Below are positions 43,625 to 51,459 of a stretch of 64,000 nucleotides of DNA, one piece after another. The DNA is from Elusimicrobiota bacterium (GTDB lineage Bacteria > Elusimicrobiota > Elusimicrobia > FEN-1173). Every line of letters starts with the position of its first letter. Position 1 is the stretch's first letter. The DNA lies in the NCBI GenBank assembly GCA_016706425.1, contig JADJJR010000001.1, positions 310,001-374,000 on the forward strand, given 5' to 3'. Under the pieces are notes generated by a model, which was not told the origin of the DNA, searched no databases, and saw only the letters and a list, made by a program, of their open reading frames with translations. The translations under genes and the position numbers were made by a program.

Positions 43625-44296
43625 ATGCCTGCTCCAAAAAGCGTTGTGGCCTGCTCCCTTGGCTTTAAAACGCCCACCCCGGCTCGGTTGATGATGGACG
43701 GGCCTCTGCCCGGGGCGGAGAGCATGGCCAAGGACCAAGCTCTGTTAGACGCCGCGCCCCATGCGACGGCGCCGGTGGTCCGATTCTTCCGTTGGAAGGA
43801 ACCCACTGTCAGTTTTGGCCGAACGCAGAAAGAAGACGACGCCCGCGTTTTTGCCGCGTCGGTGGGGGTGAAAGTTCTGGTCCGCCGTCCCACGGGCGGG
43901 GGGATGGTGTTGCACGACAACGATTTGAGTTTATCCATCGCCTGGCGGCGGGGAGCGGCGGGGTTTCCCACCTGCATCAAAAACGTCTATCGAGTCGTTC
44001 ATGAAGCTCTGGCCGAAGGTTTAATTGCCGAGGGCTACGCCGTGTCCCTCTATCAGCCCACGCCCCAGCGCCTGCCGGGACAATGTTTTGTGGAGCCCGT
44101 GGAGGCCGACGTCATGTGGGAGGGGAAAAAAGTGATCGGCGGGGCCCTGCGCGTGGCCGCCGGGGGGCGGCTCTATCAAGGGGACATTCAAACCGCCACC
44201 CTGAGAGCGGACCCGAACCGTGTGTTGCGCCGGGCGGTGGCCGCCCTGGGCCGGTTATTTCTGTTTCGGGACGACGAAGTCCAAAACTTCCGTTAA
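43625..44296 (+). CDS. Octanoyltransferase/lipoate-protein ligase family (LipM-like)
   Basis: The 223-residue BPL_LplA_LipB-fold protein shows SMAKDQALL, FFRWKEPTVSFGRTQ, the acyl-binding RRPTGGGMVLHDNDLS and a conserved EADVMWEGKKVIGGALRV with the catalytic lysine. A cysteine in GQCFVEPVEAD (C154) matches the acyl-enzyme Cys of LipM octanoyltransferases, so transfer of octanoate from ACP is more likely than ATP-dependent ligation. It would supply the substrate for LipA and hence GcvH. It converges with the HAD gene, overlapping by 42 bp. Confidence 0.82.
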   Translation: MPAPKSVVACSLGFKTPTPARLMMDGPLPGAESMAKDQALLDAAPHATAPVVRFFRWKEPTVSFGRTQKEDDARVFAASVGVKVLVRRPTGGGMVLHDNDLSLSIAWRRGAAGFPTCIKNVYRVVHEALAEGLIAEGYAVSLYQPTPQRLPGQCFVEPVEADVMWEGKKVIGGALRVAAGGRLYQGDIQTATLRADPNRVLRRAVAALGRLFLFRDDEVQNFR

Positions 44297-44995
44297 TGAC
44301 TTGACCGCGCGCACGCCCTTCGGGGCGGCGTCGTGACGGTCGAGCAGGAGCGCCGCGAGGCCCGCGTTGACGGCGCCGTGGTAGTCCTCGTGCAGGCTGT
44401 CGCCCACGTGCACGGCCTCGTGGGGGCGCACGTCGGCGTGTTTGAGCGCCTTTTGGAACAGCCGCCGGTCGGGCTTGACCATCCCCTCAATCGACGACAC
44501 CAGCAAAAACTCCACTTCTTTCGTCAGCCCCATCCGCTCGGCCAAGGTGACCAGCCGGGTGTCCCAGTTGGACACCACGCCCACGCGGTACCCCTTCTCC
44601 CGCAGGGCGCGCAGGGTGGGCAGAGCGTCGTCAAAGTAGCGCCAATGGGCGGGGTGGGCGAACTGGCTGTAGAGATCCTCGAAATACCGCCGGAACTTGA
44701 TGGCCGCTGGGAAGTGGCGCCCCATGACGCGCTGGACCATTTTTTGCCACCAGGCTTTTTCGGCCCGGTCGCTTTTCAAATACTCCACCCCGTGGCGGGT
44801 TTTCCAGGCTTCCAGGAAGCTGGCCTCCACCTCTTTGACCCGGGGGCGCACGCCGTGTTTGCGCGCCACGCGGGTGTAGATGTGTCCCACCGAGGGGTAC
44901 GCCCGGAGCAGGGTGTTGCCGGCGTCGAAAAAGACCGCCCGATAAGACGACGGCGGCCTTACGCGCGCCGTCGGGCGGCCTGTTTTTCTTTCCAT
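44255..44995 (-). CDS. HAD-superfamily hydrolase (HDHD3/REG-2-like)
   Basis: The 246-residue HAD phosphatase-type protein has motif I FFDAGNT with nucleophile D24, motif II VVSNWD, motif III lysine in GMVKPDRRLF and motif IV VGDSLHEDYHGA. The second motif-I position is glycine instead of the acid/base Asp, as in the REG-2-like subgroup with DxxGT. It probably acts on a small phosphate ester. It overlaps mazG by 37 bp at its start and the LipM-like gene by 42 bp at its end. Confidence 0.85.
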   Translation of the reverse strand: MERKTGRPTARVRPPSSYRAVFFDAGNTLLRAYPSVGHIYTRVARKHGVRPRVKEVEASFLEAWKTRHGVEYLKSDRAEKAWWQKMVQRVMGRHFPAAIKFRRYFEDLYSQFAHPAHWRYFDDALPTLRALREKGYRVGVVSNWDTRLVTLAERMGLTKEVEFLLVSSIEGMVKPDRRLFQKALKHADVRPHEAVHVGDSLHEDYHGAVNAGLAALLLDRHDAAPKGVRAVKSLTEVLDFVVPKQK

Positions 44996-45378
44996 CGCAA
45001 TTCTTTTTCCTTTTTCTTGATGTCGTCCCAGTTCGCCACGACGTCGGCGGCGGTCTTGAGCTTCAGGCCGCCGAAGACATGGGGGTGGCGGCGGACCAGT
45101 TTTTTGGCCAGGCCATCCACCACGTCGGCCAGGGTGAAACGGCGTTTTTCAGCCGCGATCTGGGCGTGGAAAAGGATTTGGAGCAGCAGGTCCCCCAGTT
45201 CTTCGCAAACATCGTCGGGGTCGCCCTTATTAATGGCGTCGGCCACTTCGCGGGATTCCTCCCGCAGGTATTTGAGCAGACTTTTGTGGGTCTGTTTGCG
45301 GTCCCAGGGGCAGCCCCCGGGGCCCCGCAGGCGGGCCATCAGCGCCACCAGGTCTTTAAAGCCATAGTTCTTTTTCAT
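44959..45378 (-). CDS. mazG: MazG-type nucleotide pyrophosphohydrolase, single domain
   Basis: MazG hydrolyses NTPs to NMPs and PPi, cleansing aberrant nucleotides. The 139 residues hold one MazG domain: LRGPGGCPWDRKQTHKSLLKYLREESREVADAI and CEELGDLLLQILFHA with the EExxE and ExxD metal ligands, plus RRHPHVFGG. E. coli MazG has two tandem domains, so this is a half-length form that would work as a dimer. A TAAAAT box lies 9 nt before its ATG. Confidence 0.92.
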   Translation of the reverse strand: MKKNYGFKDLVALMARLRGPGGCPWDRKQTHKSLLKYLREESREVADAINKGDPDDVCEELGDLLLQILFHAQIAAEKRRFTLADVVDGLAKKLVRRHPHVFGGLKLKTAADVVANWDDIKKKEKELRWKEKQAARRRA

Positions 45379-45387
45379 AAGGGCCCC

Positions 45388-45393
45388 ATTTTA
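45388..45393 (-). promoter_or_regulatory. -10 box of mazG
   Basis: Minus-strand TAAAAT with 9 nt to the mazG ATG. The opposite strand carries TAGAAT at 45410-45415, 17 nt before the precorrin-2 dehydrogenase ATG, so two short-leader promoters stand back to back. Confidence 0.45.
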
Positions 45394-45432
45394 TCAGTTT
45401 GCCTTTTGGTAGAATTTCCGGACGGCACCTTC

Positions 45433-46077
45433 ATGGCCTTTTACCCCGCCTTTCTGGATCTCTCCCACAAAGATTGCTTGGTGATCGGGGGCGGCGTGCT
45501 GGCCCTGCACAAAACCCGGGCGTTTGTGGAATTGGGCGCGCGGGTGACGGTGGTGGCGCCACGGGTCAAGCCCGATTTTGCGCGCTTGCGCGGGGTGCGG
45601 GTGGTGCGGCGCGGGTTCCGCCCCGGGGATTTGGCGGGGCAGCCTTGGCTGGTGGTGGCCGCGACGGACGACGAAGCCCTGCACGCCCGCGTGGCGGCCC
45701 TGTGCCGACAGCGGCGGATTTGGGTCAACGTGGTGGACCGCCCCCCGTTGTGCGATTTTATCGTGCCGTCGGTGACGCGGCGCGGGCCCGTGACCTTCGC
45801 GGTGTCCACGGGCGGGGCCAGCCCGGCCGTGGCGAAATATTTGGGTGCCGCGTTGCGGCGGCGGTTCGGCCCCGAAGTGGGGCGCCTGGTGAACGAATTG
45901 AAGAAACTGCGGCCCCGGCTGCTCGCCGTGCCCATGGCGGAACGGCGGGCGGCGTTGGCCGGGTTGGTCAACGACCGCTGGGTGTCGCGATTTAAAAAAG
46001 AGGGCCCCCGCGCCGCGGCGGCGTTTCGACGGCGGGCGGCGGCATTGTTGGATCGGAGCGTGCGTGCAAAAGCTTGA
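45433..46077 (+). CDS. Precorrin-2 dehydrogenase (siroheme synthase N-terminal type)
   Basis: It oxidises precorrin-2 to sirohydrochlorin with NAD+ and in some homologues inserts iron. ATG 45433 gives 214 residues with FLDLSHKDCLVIGGGVLALHKTRAFVELGARVTVVAP (Rossmann fold), VVAATDDEALHARVAALCR, WVNVVDRPPLCDFIVPSVTRRGPVTFAVSTGGASPAVAKYL, the last with the conserved Ser/Gly loop. It resembles Met8/YlnF/CysG N-domain proteins and heads the tetrapyrrole operon. Confidence 0.9.
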   Translation: MAFYPAFLDLSHKDCLVIGGGVLALHKTRAFVELGARVTVVAPRVKPDFARLRGVRVVRRGFRPGDLAGQPWLVVAATDDEALHARVAALCRQRRIWVNVVDRPPLCDFIVPSVTRRGPVTFAVSTGGASPAVAKYLGAALRRRFGPEVGRLVNELKKLRPRLLAVPMAERRAALAGLVNDRWVSRFKKEGPRAAAAFRRRAAALLDRSVRAKA

Positions 46078-46978
46078 AGCGCTGTTGTTCGATTTCGCTT
46101 TCATCGGCTACCTGGCGGCGACGATTTTGTACCTCGTTTACGTTCGGAGCCGTGACGACCGCCACAGCGGGCGGGGGCACCGAATCCTGATCGCTTCGGC
46201 CGCCGTCCACACCGTCAGCCTGGGGCTGGGCCTGTGGGTCGAGGCGCACCGGCCGGGTCACGTGGCCTTCGGGTTCTGGAGCAATTGGTTCGAAAGCCTG
46301 TCGCTGTTCTCCCTGCTTATCGTCGGGGTGTTCCTGGCCGTGCAAACCCGGGCGCGGTTGGCGATTCTCGGGGCGTTCGTTTTGCCCTGGGCGGTGGTCT
46401 TGATGGGCGTGGGGCTCGCCCAGGCGTTTTTGGCGAGCCCGCGATGCCCCTTCGCTTCGGTCGAAGATTTGCTCAATATCCTGAACGCCACCCGCCGCCT
46501 GCCCGACCTGCCGGTGACCTTCGGCGCCTTTGTGCATGTGCCTCTTATTTTCTTCAGCTACGCCGCTTTCGCCAACGCCTTCGGCATCGGGTTGGCCTTC
46601 GTCATCGGCGAGCGGCAGATCAAATCCAAGCGCCCCAACGCGCTGTCGTACCGGTTGCCCCCTTTGGAAGAAATGGACCGCATCATCGCGCGGCTGGTGG
46701 CGGCGGCCTTCCCGGCGTTGACGGTGGGTCTGCTGCTGGGCCTGCGTTGGGCGCGGCTCGCCTACGGCACGACCTGGGCCTGGGACGCGAAGGTGCTGTG
46801 GTCCGTCGCCATATGGGCCGTGTACGGCTTTTATTTGGCGGTCCGCTACGGCCTGGGCTGGCGAGGCCGCCGCACGGCGTACCTGTCGCTGGCGGGGTTC
46901 GGGCTGGTGCTGTTCAGCTACACCGCGGCCAATTTCTTTTCCAAATTCCACGGTTTCGTCACGGGAAAGCTCGGATGA
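46064..46978 (+). CDS. HemX/CcsA-like cytochrome c assembly membrane protein
   Basis: The 304-residue protein has eight hydrophobic helices and the CcsA/HemX tryptophan-rich signature: SNWFESLSLFSLLIVG and TTWAWDAKVLWSVAIWAVYGFYLAVR, with conserved histidines for haem (VHTVSLGL, FVHVPLIFF). HemX-type proteins sit next to hemA in many bacteria and affect its level; CcsA/ResC proteins deliver haem to cytochromes. GTG 46064 overlaps the preceding gene by 14 bp. Confidence 0.85.
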   Translation: MQKLEALLFDFAFIGYLAATILYLVYVRSRDDRHSGRGHRILIASAAVHTVSLGLGLWVEAHRPGHVAFGFWSNWFESLSLFSLLIVGVFLAVQTRARLAILGAFVLPWAVVLMGVGLAQAFLASPRCPFASVEDLLNILNATRRLPDLPVTFGAFVHVPLIFFSYAAFANAFGIGLAFVIGERQIKSKRPNALSYRLPPLEEMDRIIARLVAAAFPALTVGLLLGLRWARLAYGTTWAWDAKVLWSVAIWAVYGFYLAVRYGLGWRGRRTAYLSLAGFGLVLFSYTAANFFSKFHGFVTGKLG

Positions 46979-48057
46979 AACGCCTGCGCCTGGTGGGGGT
47001 GTCGCACCGCACCGCGCCGGTGGAATGGCGCGAACGGTTGGCCGTGCCCGACGACCGCCTGCCGGCCCTCGTGGAACGTTTGCGCGCCCGCGCGGCGGTG
47101 GAGGAGGCGGTGGTCCTCTCGACCTGCAACCGGGTCGAGGTGTACGCCGTGACCGAAGCCGACGACGCCGTCCGGTTGCGCGGCGAAGTGGCCCAGTGGC
47201 ACAGCGACCCCCGCCTGGCCGAAACCTTTTACCAGCACGACGATGACGCGGCCGTGCGGCACCTGTTCCGCGTCGCCGCCGGGCTCGACTCGCTGGTGAT
47301 CGGCGAAGCGGAGATATTGGGCCAGGTGAGGCGCGCCTACGATTTGGCGAAACAGGCCGGCGCCACGGGCAAGCTGACGAATGTGCTGTTCCAGCGGGCG
47401 ATGTACGTGGGCAAGGCCGTGCGCACCCAAACCAAAATTTCCGAAGGGCCGACGTCGGTGCCCAGCCTGGCCGTGTCGCTCGCCGAGAGGATATTCGGCG
47501 ACCTCGCCGCTTGCCGGGCGTTGGTGGTGGGCGCGGGCGCCATGGCCGAACTGGCCCTGCGGGCGCTCAAAAGCCAAAAGGTGGCGGAACTCGTTGTCGC
47601 CAACCGCACGGCGGAAAAAGCCGCGGCCCTGGCCCAGGCCATCGGGGCCCGCGCGGCGCTCTTCGCCGACTTAAGCAAGGAGCTCGCCCGCGCCGACATC
47701 GTGCTGTGCTCGACGGGCTCGCCCGAATTCATTTTCCGCGAGCCGCAGGTGGCCGCGGCCCTCCACGAGCGGCGGGGCCGGTCGCTCTTTTTCATCGACA
47801 TCGCGGTGCCCCGCGACGTCGACCCCGCCGTGGACGCCCTGGACAACGTGTACCTGTACAACGTCGACGATTTGGAGGGCCTGGTGGCCGAGAGCCGCGG
47901 CCGCCGGGAAACGGAAATCCTTCGGGCGGGGAGTTTGGCCGACGTCAAGGCCGGGGAATTCGCGCCCTGGTACGAATCCTGGCGGGCCGGCGTCCGCGCG
48001 GCCCTGCGTCACGGCGACCGCGACATGGCGACCGCCGAAATGGAGGCCAACGGATGA
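46975..48057 (+). CDS. hemA: Glutamyl-tRNA reductase, C-terminally short
   Basis: It reduces glutamyl-tRNA to glutamate semialdehyde, the entry to C5 tetrapyrrole synthesis. The 360 residues have VGVSHRTAPVEWRE, the catalytic cysteine in STCNRVEVYA (C51), AAGLDSLVIGEAEILGQVRRAY, VGAGAMAELALRAL (NADPH) and IDIAVPRDVDP. Typical HemA proteins are about 420 residues and end in a helical dimerisation domain; this one stops shortly after EFAPWYESWRAGVRAAL, with most of that domain missing. hemC begins in its stop codon. Confidence 0.93.
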   Translation: MKRLRLVGVSHRTAPVEWRERLAVPDDRLPALVERLRARAAVEEAVVLSTCNRVEVYAVTEADDAVRLRGEVAQWHSDPRLAETFYQHDDDAAVRHLFRVAAGLDSLVIGEAEILGQVRRAYDLAKQAGATGKLTNVLFQRAMYVGKAVRTQTKISEGPTSVPSLAVSLAERIFGDLAACRALVVGAGAMAELALRALKSQKVAELVVANRTAEKAAALAQAIGARAALFADLSKELARADIVLCSTGSPEFIFREPQVAAALHERRGRSLFFIDIAVPRDVDPAVDALDNVYLYNVDDLEGLVAESRGRRETEILRAGSLADVKAGEFAPWYESWRAGVRAALRHGDRDMATAEMEANG

Positions 48058-48974
48058 CGCGCCTGCGCATCGGCACCCGGGGCAGCGCTCTGGCACTGGC
48101 CCAATCGAACCACGTCAAAGCCCGGCTCGAGGCCCTTTCGCCGGAAGTGGCGGTGGATTTGCTGATCATCAAGACCACCGGCGACAAAATGTCCGAAAGC
48201 GCCCTCGGCGCCATCGGCGGCAAGGGCGTGTTCATCAAGGAGATCGAGGAGGCGTTGTTGGACGGGCGCGTGGATTTGGCCGTTCATTCGCTGAAGGACG
48301 TGCCCACGGATTTGGCTCCCGGCTTGGCGCTGTCGGCGGTTTTGGAGCGCGAGGACCCGCGCGATTGCCTGGTCTCGCGCTTCGGCGAGCAACTGTTGGA
48401 GTTGCCGCGCGGGGCCGTGGTGGGCACGAGTTCCCTGCGGCGGCAGGCGCAAATCCGCGCGGCCAAAAAGGGTCTGCGCGTGGAAGACCTGCGCGGCAAC
48501 CTCGACACCCGCCTCGCCAAGGTCTCGCGGGGCGACGTGGACGCCGCCGTGGTGGCCTACGCGGGCGTGCGGCGCCTGGGCCGCGCGGAGGAAGTGTCGG
48601 AGGTGATTCCCCTCGACATCATGTTGCCGGCCCCGGGGCAGGGCTTTGTGACCATCGAAACCCGGCGCGACGACGAGCGGGCGCTCCCCTGGGTGGCGCG
48701 GTTGAACGACCCCGCCGCCGAGCGCGCGGCGCGGGCCGAGCGTTCGTTCTTGGCGGGGCTGGGGGGCGGCTGTCGTGTGCCCTACGGCGCCCACGCCCGC
48801 GAGGAGAACGGCCGCCTGGTGTTGGACGGCCTGGTGATTTCGGTGGACGGGCGCGAATCGGTGCGCGGCCGCCGGGAGGGCGACCCGGCGCGGGCCGGCG
48901 CCCTGGGGGCGGAACTGGCCCGGGAATTGATTGAACGGGGCGCCCTGGCGATTATTGAAACGTTGGCCAAATAG
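48054..48974 (+). CDS. hemC: Hydroxymethylbilane synthase (porphobilinogen deaminase)
   Basis: It polymerises four porphobilinogens. The 306-residue protein shows RIGTRGSALALAQ, KTTGDKM, GGKGVFIKEIEEALLDGRVDLAVHSLKDVPT, GTSSLRRQAQ, LRGNLDTRLAKV, LPAPGQGF and the dipyrromethane-binding cysteine in LGGGCRVPYGA (C240). ATG 48054 overlaps hemA by 4 bp. Confidence 0.97.
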   Translation: MTRLRIGTRGSALALAQSNHVKARLEALSPEVAVDLLIIKTTGDKMSESALGAIGGKGVFIKEIEEALLDGRVDLAVHSLKDVPTDLAPGLALSAVLEREDPRDCLVSRFGEQLLELPRGAVVGTSSLRRQAQIRAAKKGLRVEDLRGNLDTRLAKVSRGDVDAAVVAYAGVRRLGRAEEVSEVIPLDIMLPAPGQGFVTIETRRDDERALPWVARLNDPAAERAARAERSFLAGLGGGCRVPYGAHAREENGRLVLDGLVISVDGRESVRGRREGDPARAGALGAELARELIERGALAIIETLAK

Positions 48975-48982
48975 GATCGACT

Positions 48983-49918
48983 ATGAAACGATATTTCTCG
49001 ATTGTGGACCGAAAACTTCAAGAGGGGGGCGGGCCCGAGAGCCCGGTGTGGCTCATCACCGCGCCCACGGAAGAGGAGCAAAAATCCCTGCTGGCGGAAC
49101 TGAAGATCGACGAGCACACCCTGCACTCCGCGCTCGACCCCGACGAACCCGCCCGCCTCGAGTACGAACCCGACCACACGGCGATGATTTTCAACCGGCC
49201 CAAGAATTACTCGGAAAAGGACAAGTTCCTTTTTAAAATCGGCTCCCTCGGCCTGTTCCTGTTTGAAAAGCGGTTGGTCATCGTGACGGTGGACGACGTC
49301 CCCCTGTTGAGCGGCAAGGGCTTCAACGCCATCGATTCGGTGTCCGACGTGCTTTTGCGGGTGCTCAACCGGGCCATCGGCCATTTCCTCGAGCACTTGA
49401 AGGTGATCAACATGATCGCCGACGACATCGAGAAGAAAATCAACTCCTCCATGGAAAACAAACACCTGCTCAATTTGTTCAGCCTGGAGAAATCCCTCGT
49501 TTATTATTTGAACGCCATCGCCGGGAACGACGCCGTGTTGACGCGCCTCAAAAACAGCGCCGGTCGGCTGAACTTTTCGCCCCACCTCGTGGAATTTCTG
49601 GAAGACGTCATCATTGAAAACACGCAGTGTTACCGCCAATCGGAAATCTATTCCAACATCTTGGCCAGCCTGATGGACGCGCGGGCCTCGATCGTGAGCA
49701 ACAACTTGAATATTTTGATGAAGACCTTGAACCTCATGACCATCGTCATCATGATCCCCACGCTCATCGTCAGCGTTTTTTCCATGAACGTCACCATACC
49801 GCTCGAGAAACACGAATTGGCTTTTTGGTTCATCGTGGCGCTGGCGGTCATTTCGGGCGTCGGGGTGTTGATGTGGTGGAACTACTTCATTAAAACCCTC
49901 CACAAAAAACACAAATGA
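48983..49918 (+). CDS. CorA-family divalent cation transporter
   Basis: The 311 residues have an N-terminal soluble alpha/beta domain, long helices from about residue 110, and two C-terminal transmembrane helices (LMTIVIMIPTLIVSVF and FWFIVALAVISGVGVLMWW). The pore-mouth motif, usually GMN, reads SMN (VFSMNVTIP), which may alter ion choice. The cation could be Mg2+, Co2+ or Ni2+; its place between hemC and the cobA-hemD fusion suggests metal supply for tetrapyrroles, but that is inference. Confidence 0.87.
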   Translation: MKRYFSIVDRKLQEGGGPESPVWLITAPTEEEQKSLLAELKIDEHTLHSALDPDEPARLEYEPDHTAMIFNRPKNYSEKDKFLFKIGSLGLFLFEKRLVIVTVDDVPLLSGKGFNAIDSVSDVLLRVLNRAIGHFLEHLKVINMIADDIEKKINSSMENKHLLNLFSLEKSLVYYLNAIAGNDAVLTRLKNSAGRLNFSPHLVEFLEDVIIENTQCYRQSEIYSNILASLMDARASIVSNNLNILMKTLNLMTIVIMIPTLIVSVFSMNVTIPLEKHELAFWFIVALAVISGVGVLMWWNYFIKTLHKKHK

Positions 49919-51459
49919 CTCAACGTCCGTCCGTCGGCAGGGTGTCGCTGGTGGGCGGGGGGCCCGGACGGCCGGACCTTTTGACCTTGCGCGGCGCGGC
50001 GCTGTTGACCCGGGCCGATGTCGTGGTGTTGGACGCCTTGGTCGACCGCGCGCTGTTGCGCCATGGCCGACCCGGCGTCCGTGTCGTGGACGCGGGCAAG
50101 CGCGGCCACGGCCGCGCGCTCATGGGCCAACCCGCCATCAATCGTCTTTTGGTGCGTCTGGCGCGCGCGGGGAAAAACGTCGTGCGCTTGAAAGGCGGGG
50201 ACCCCTGCCTCTTCGGCCGCGGGGGGGAAGAGGCCGAGGCCCTGGCCGCGGCGGGCGTTCCCTTTGAAATCGTGCCCGGGGTGTCCTCCGTGACGGCCGT
50301 CCCGGCCCACGCCGGGGTGCCCCTGACCCACCGGGACTTCACCTCCACCGTCACCGTCGTGACCGGCCACGGCCAAGCGCCCAACCGGTATTGGAGGGAG
50401 TCCGCCTCCCGGCCCGCGCGACCCGCCGTGGATTGGAAGGCCCTGCCGCGCGACGGGACCCTGGTGGTCTTGATGGGTTTGAAAAACGCCGCGACCATCG
50501 CCGCCGATCTGCTTCGCGCCGGTTGGGCGCCGGACACGCCCTCCCTGGCCGTGGCCTCGGGCACGTTGCCGGAACAAAAGACGGTCCGGGCCCCCTTGGC
50601 GGAATTCGGCGCGGCCCTGCGGCGCGCGCGGCTGTCGCCCCCGGGGCTCTTGGTGTTCGGCCGGGTGGCGGGCCTGGGCCCCAAGCTGGATTGGTTTTCG
50701 CGCCGGCCGCTCGTTGGCAAAAAGATTCTCGTGGCGCGACCGGCCGAACAGGCCGGCCCGTTGACGTCCCTGTTGGAAGAGCGGGGCGCCCGTGTGGTGG
50801 AGTGCCCGGCCATCCGCATCGACCCCTTGAAGCCCTCGTTCGCTGTACGCAAAGCCCTGCGGGCTTTCGATTTCGACGGCGCGCTGTTCACGAGCGTCAA
50901 CGCCGTCCGCCACGCCCGCCCCCATCTGCCCGCGGGCTGGCCCCCGCGCGCCCGGGCTTACGCCGTGGGCCCCAAAACCGCCGACGCGATGGCGGCGGCG
51001 GGGATCCCCGTGACGGGCGTCGCGGGAGAGTACAACGCCGAGGGGCTCGCGCGCATCTTGAAAAAGCCCCTGCGCGGAAAAAAGTTCCTTTTCCCCCGGG
51101 CCGAATCGGGCCGCGACGTCTTGATCCGCTTTTTGGAAAAGGCCGGGGCGACCGTGACCCTCTGGCCCGTGTACCGCACGACCCCCCTGGCCCCGCCCCG
51201 GCCCGTGCGGCGGGATCTGTTGTCGGGGCGTTTCGACGCGGCGGCTTTCACCTCGTCCTCCACCGTCGAGGCGGTGCTGGGGGCGATTTCGCCGGCGGCG
51301 CGGCGAAAAATATTCAAAGGGACGCGGGCCCTGTCCATCGGGCCCCTCACTTCGAAAACCCTGCGCGCCCACGGGGCGGGCCGGGGCCTCGTGGAAGCGC
51401 GGGGCGCCACCGTGGAGTCCATGGTGGACGCCCTGGAAAAGGCCTGGGCCCAGCGATGA
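49915..51459 (+). CDS. cobA-hemD: Fused uroporphyrinogen-III C-methyltransferase and uroporphyrinogen-III synthase
   Basis: Residues 1 to about 260 are SAM-dependent CobA/SumT: SLVGGGPGRPDLLTLRGAALL, VRLKGGDPCLFGRGGEEAEAL, VPGVSSVTAVPAHAGVPLTHRD, VLMGLKNAATIA. Residues about 265-514 are HemD: VGKKILVARPAEQAGPLTSLLEERGA, FDGALFTSVNAV, AYAVGPKTADAM and FTSSSTVEAV. The fusion cyclises hydroxymethylbilane and then methylates uroporphyrinogen III to precorrin-2. That channels flux to siroheme or corrinoids, in keeping with the precorrin-2 dehydrogenase at the operon head. Confidence 0.94.
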   Translation: MTQRPSVGRVSLVGGGPGRPDLLTLRGAALLTRADVVVLDALVDRALLRHGRPGVRVVDAGKRGHGRALMGQPAINRLLVRLARAGKNVVRLKGGDPCLFGRGGEEAEALAAAGVPFEIVPGVSSVTAVPAHAGVPLTHRDFTSTVTVVTGHGQAPNRYWRESASRPARPAVDWKALPRDGTLVVLMGLKNAATIAADLLRAGWAPDTPSLAVASGTLPEQKTVRAPLAEFGAALRRARLSPPGLLVFGRVAGLGPKLDWFSRRPLVGKKILVARPAEQAGPLTSLLEERGARVVECPAIRIDPLKPSFAVRKALRAFDFDGALFTSVNAVRHARPHLPAGWPPRARAYAVGPKTADAMAAAGIPVTGVAGEYNAEGLARILKKPLRGKKFLFPRAESGRDVLIRFLEKAGATVTLWPVYRTTPLAPPRPVRRDLLSGRFDAAAFTSSSTVEAVLGAISPAARRKIFKGTRALSIGPLTSKTLRAHGAGRGLVEARGATVESMVDALEKAWAQR

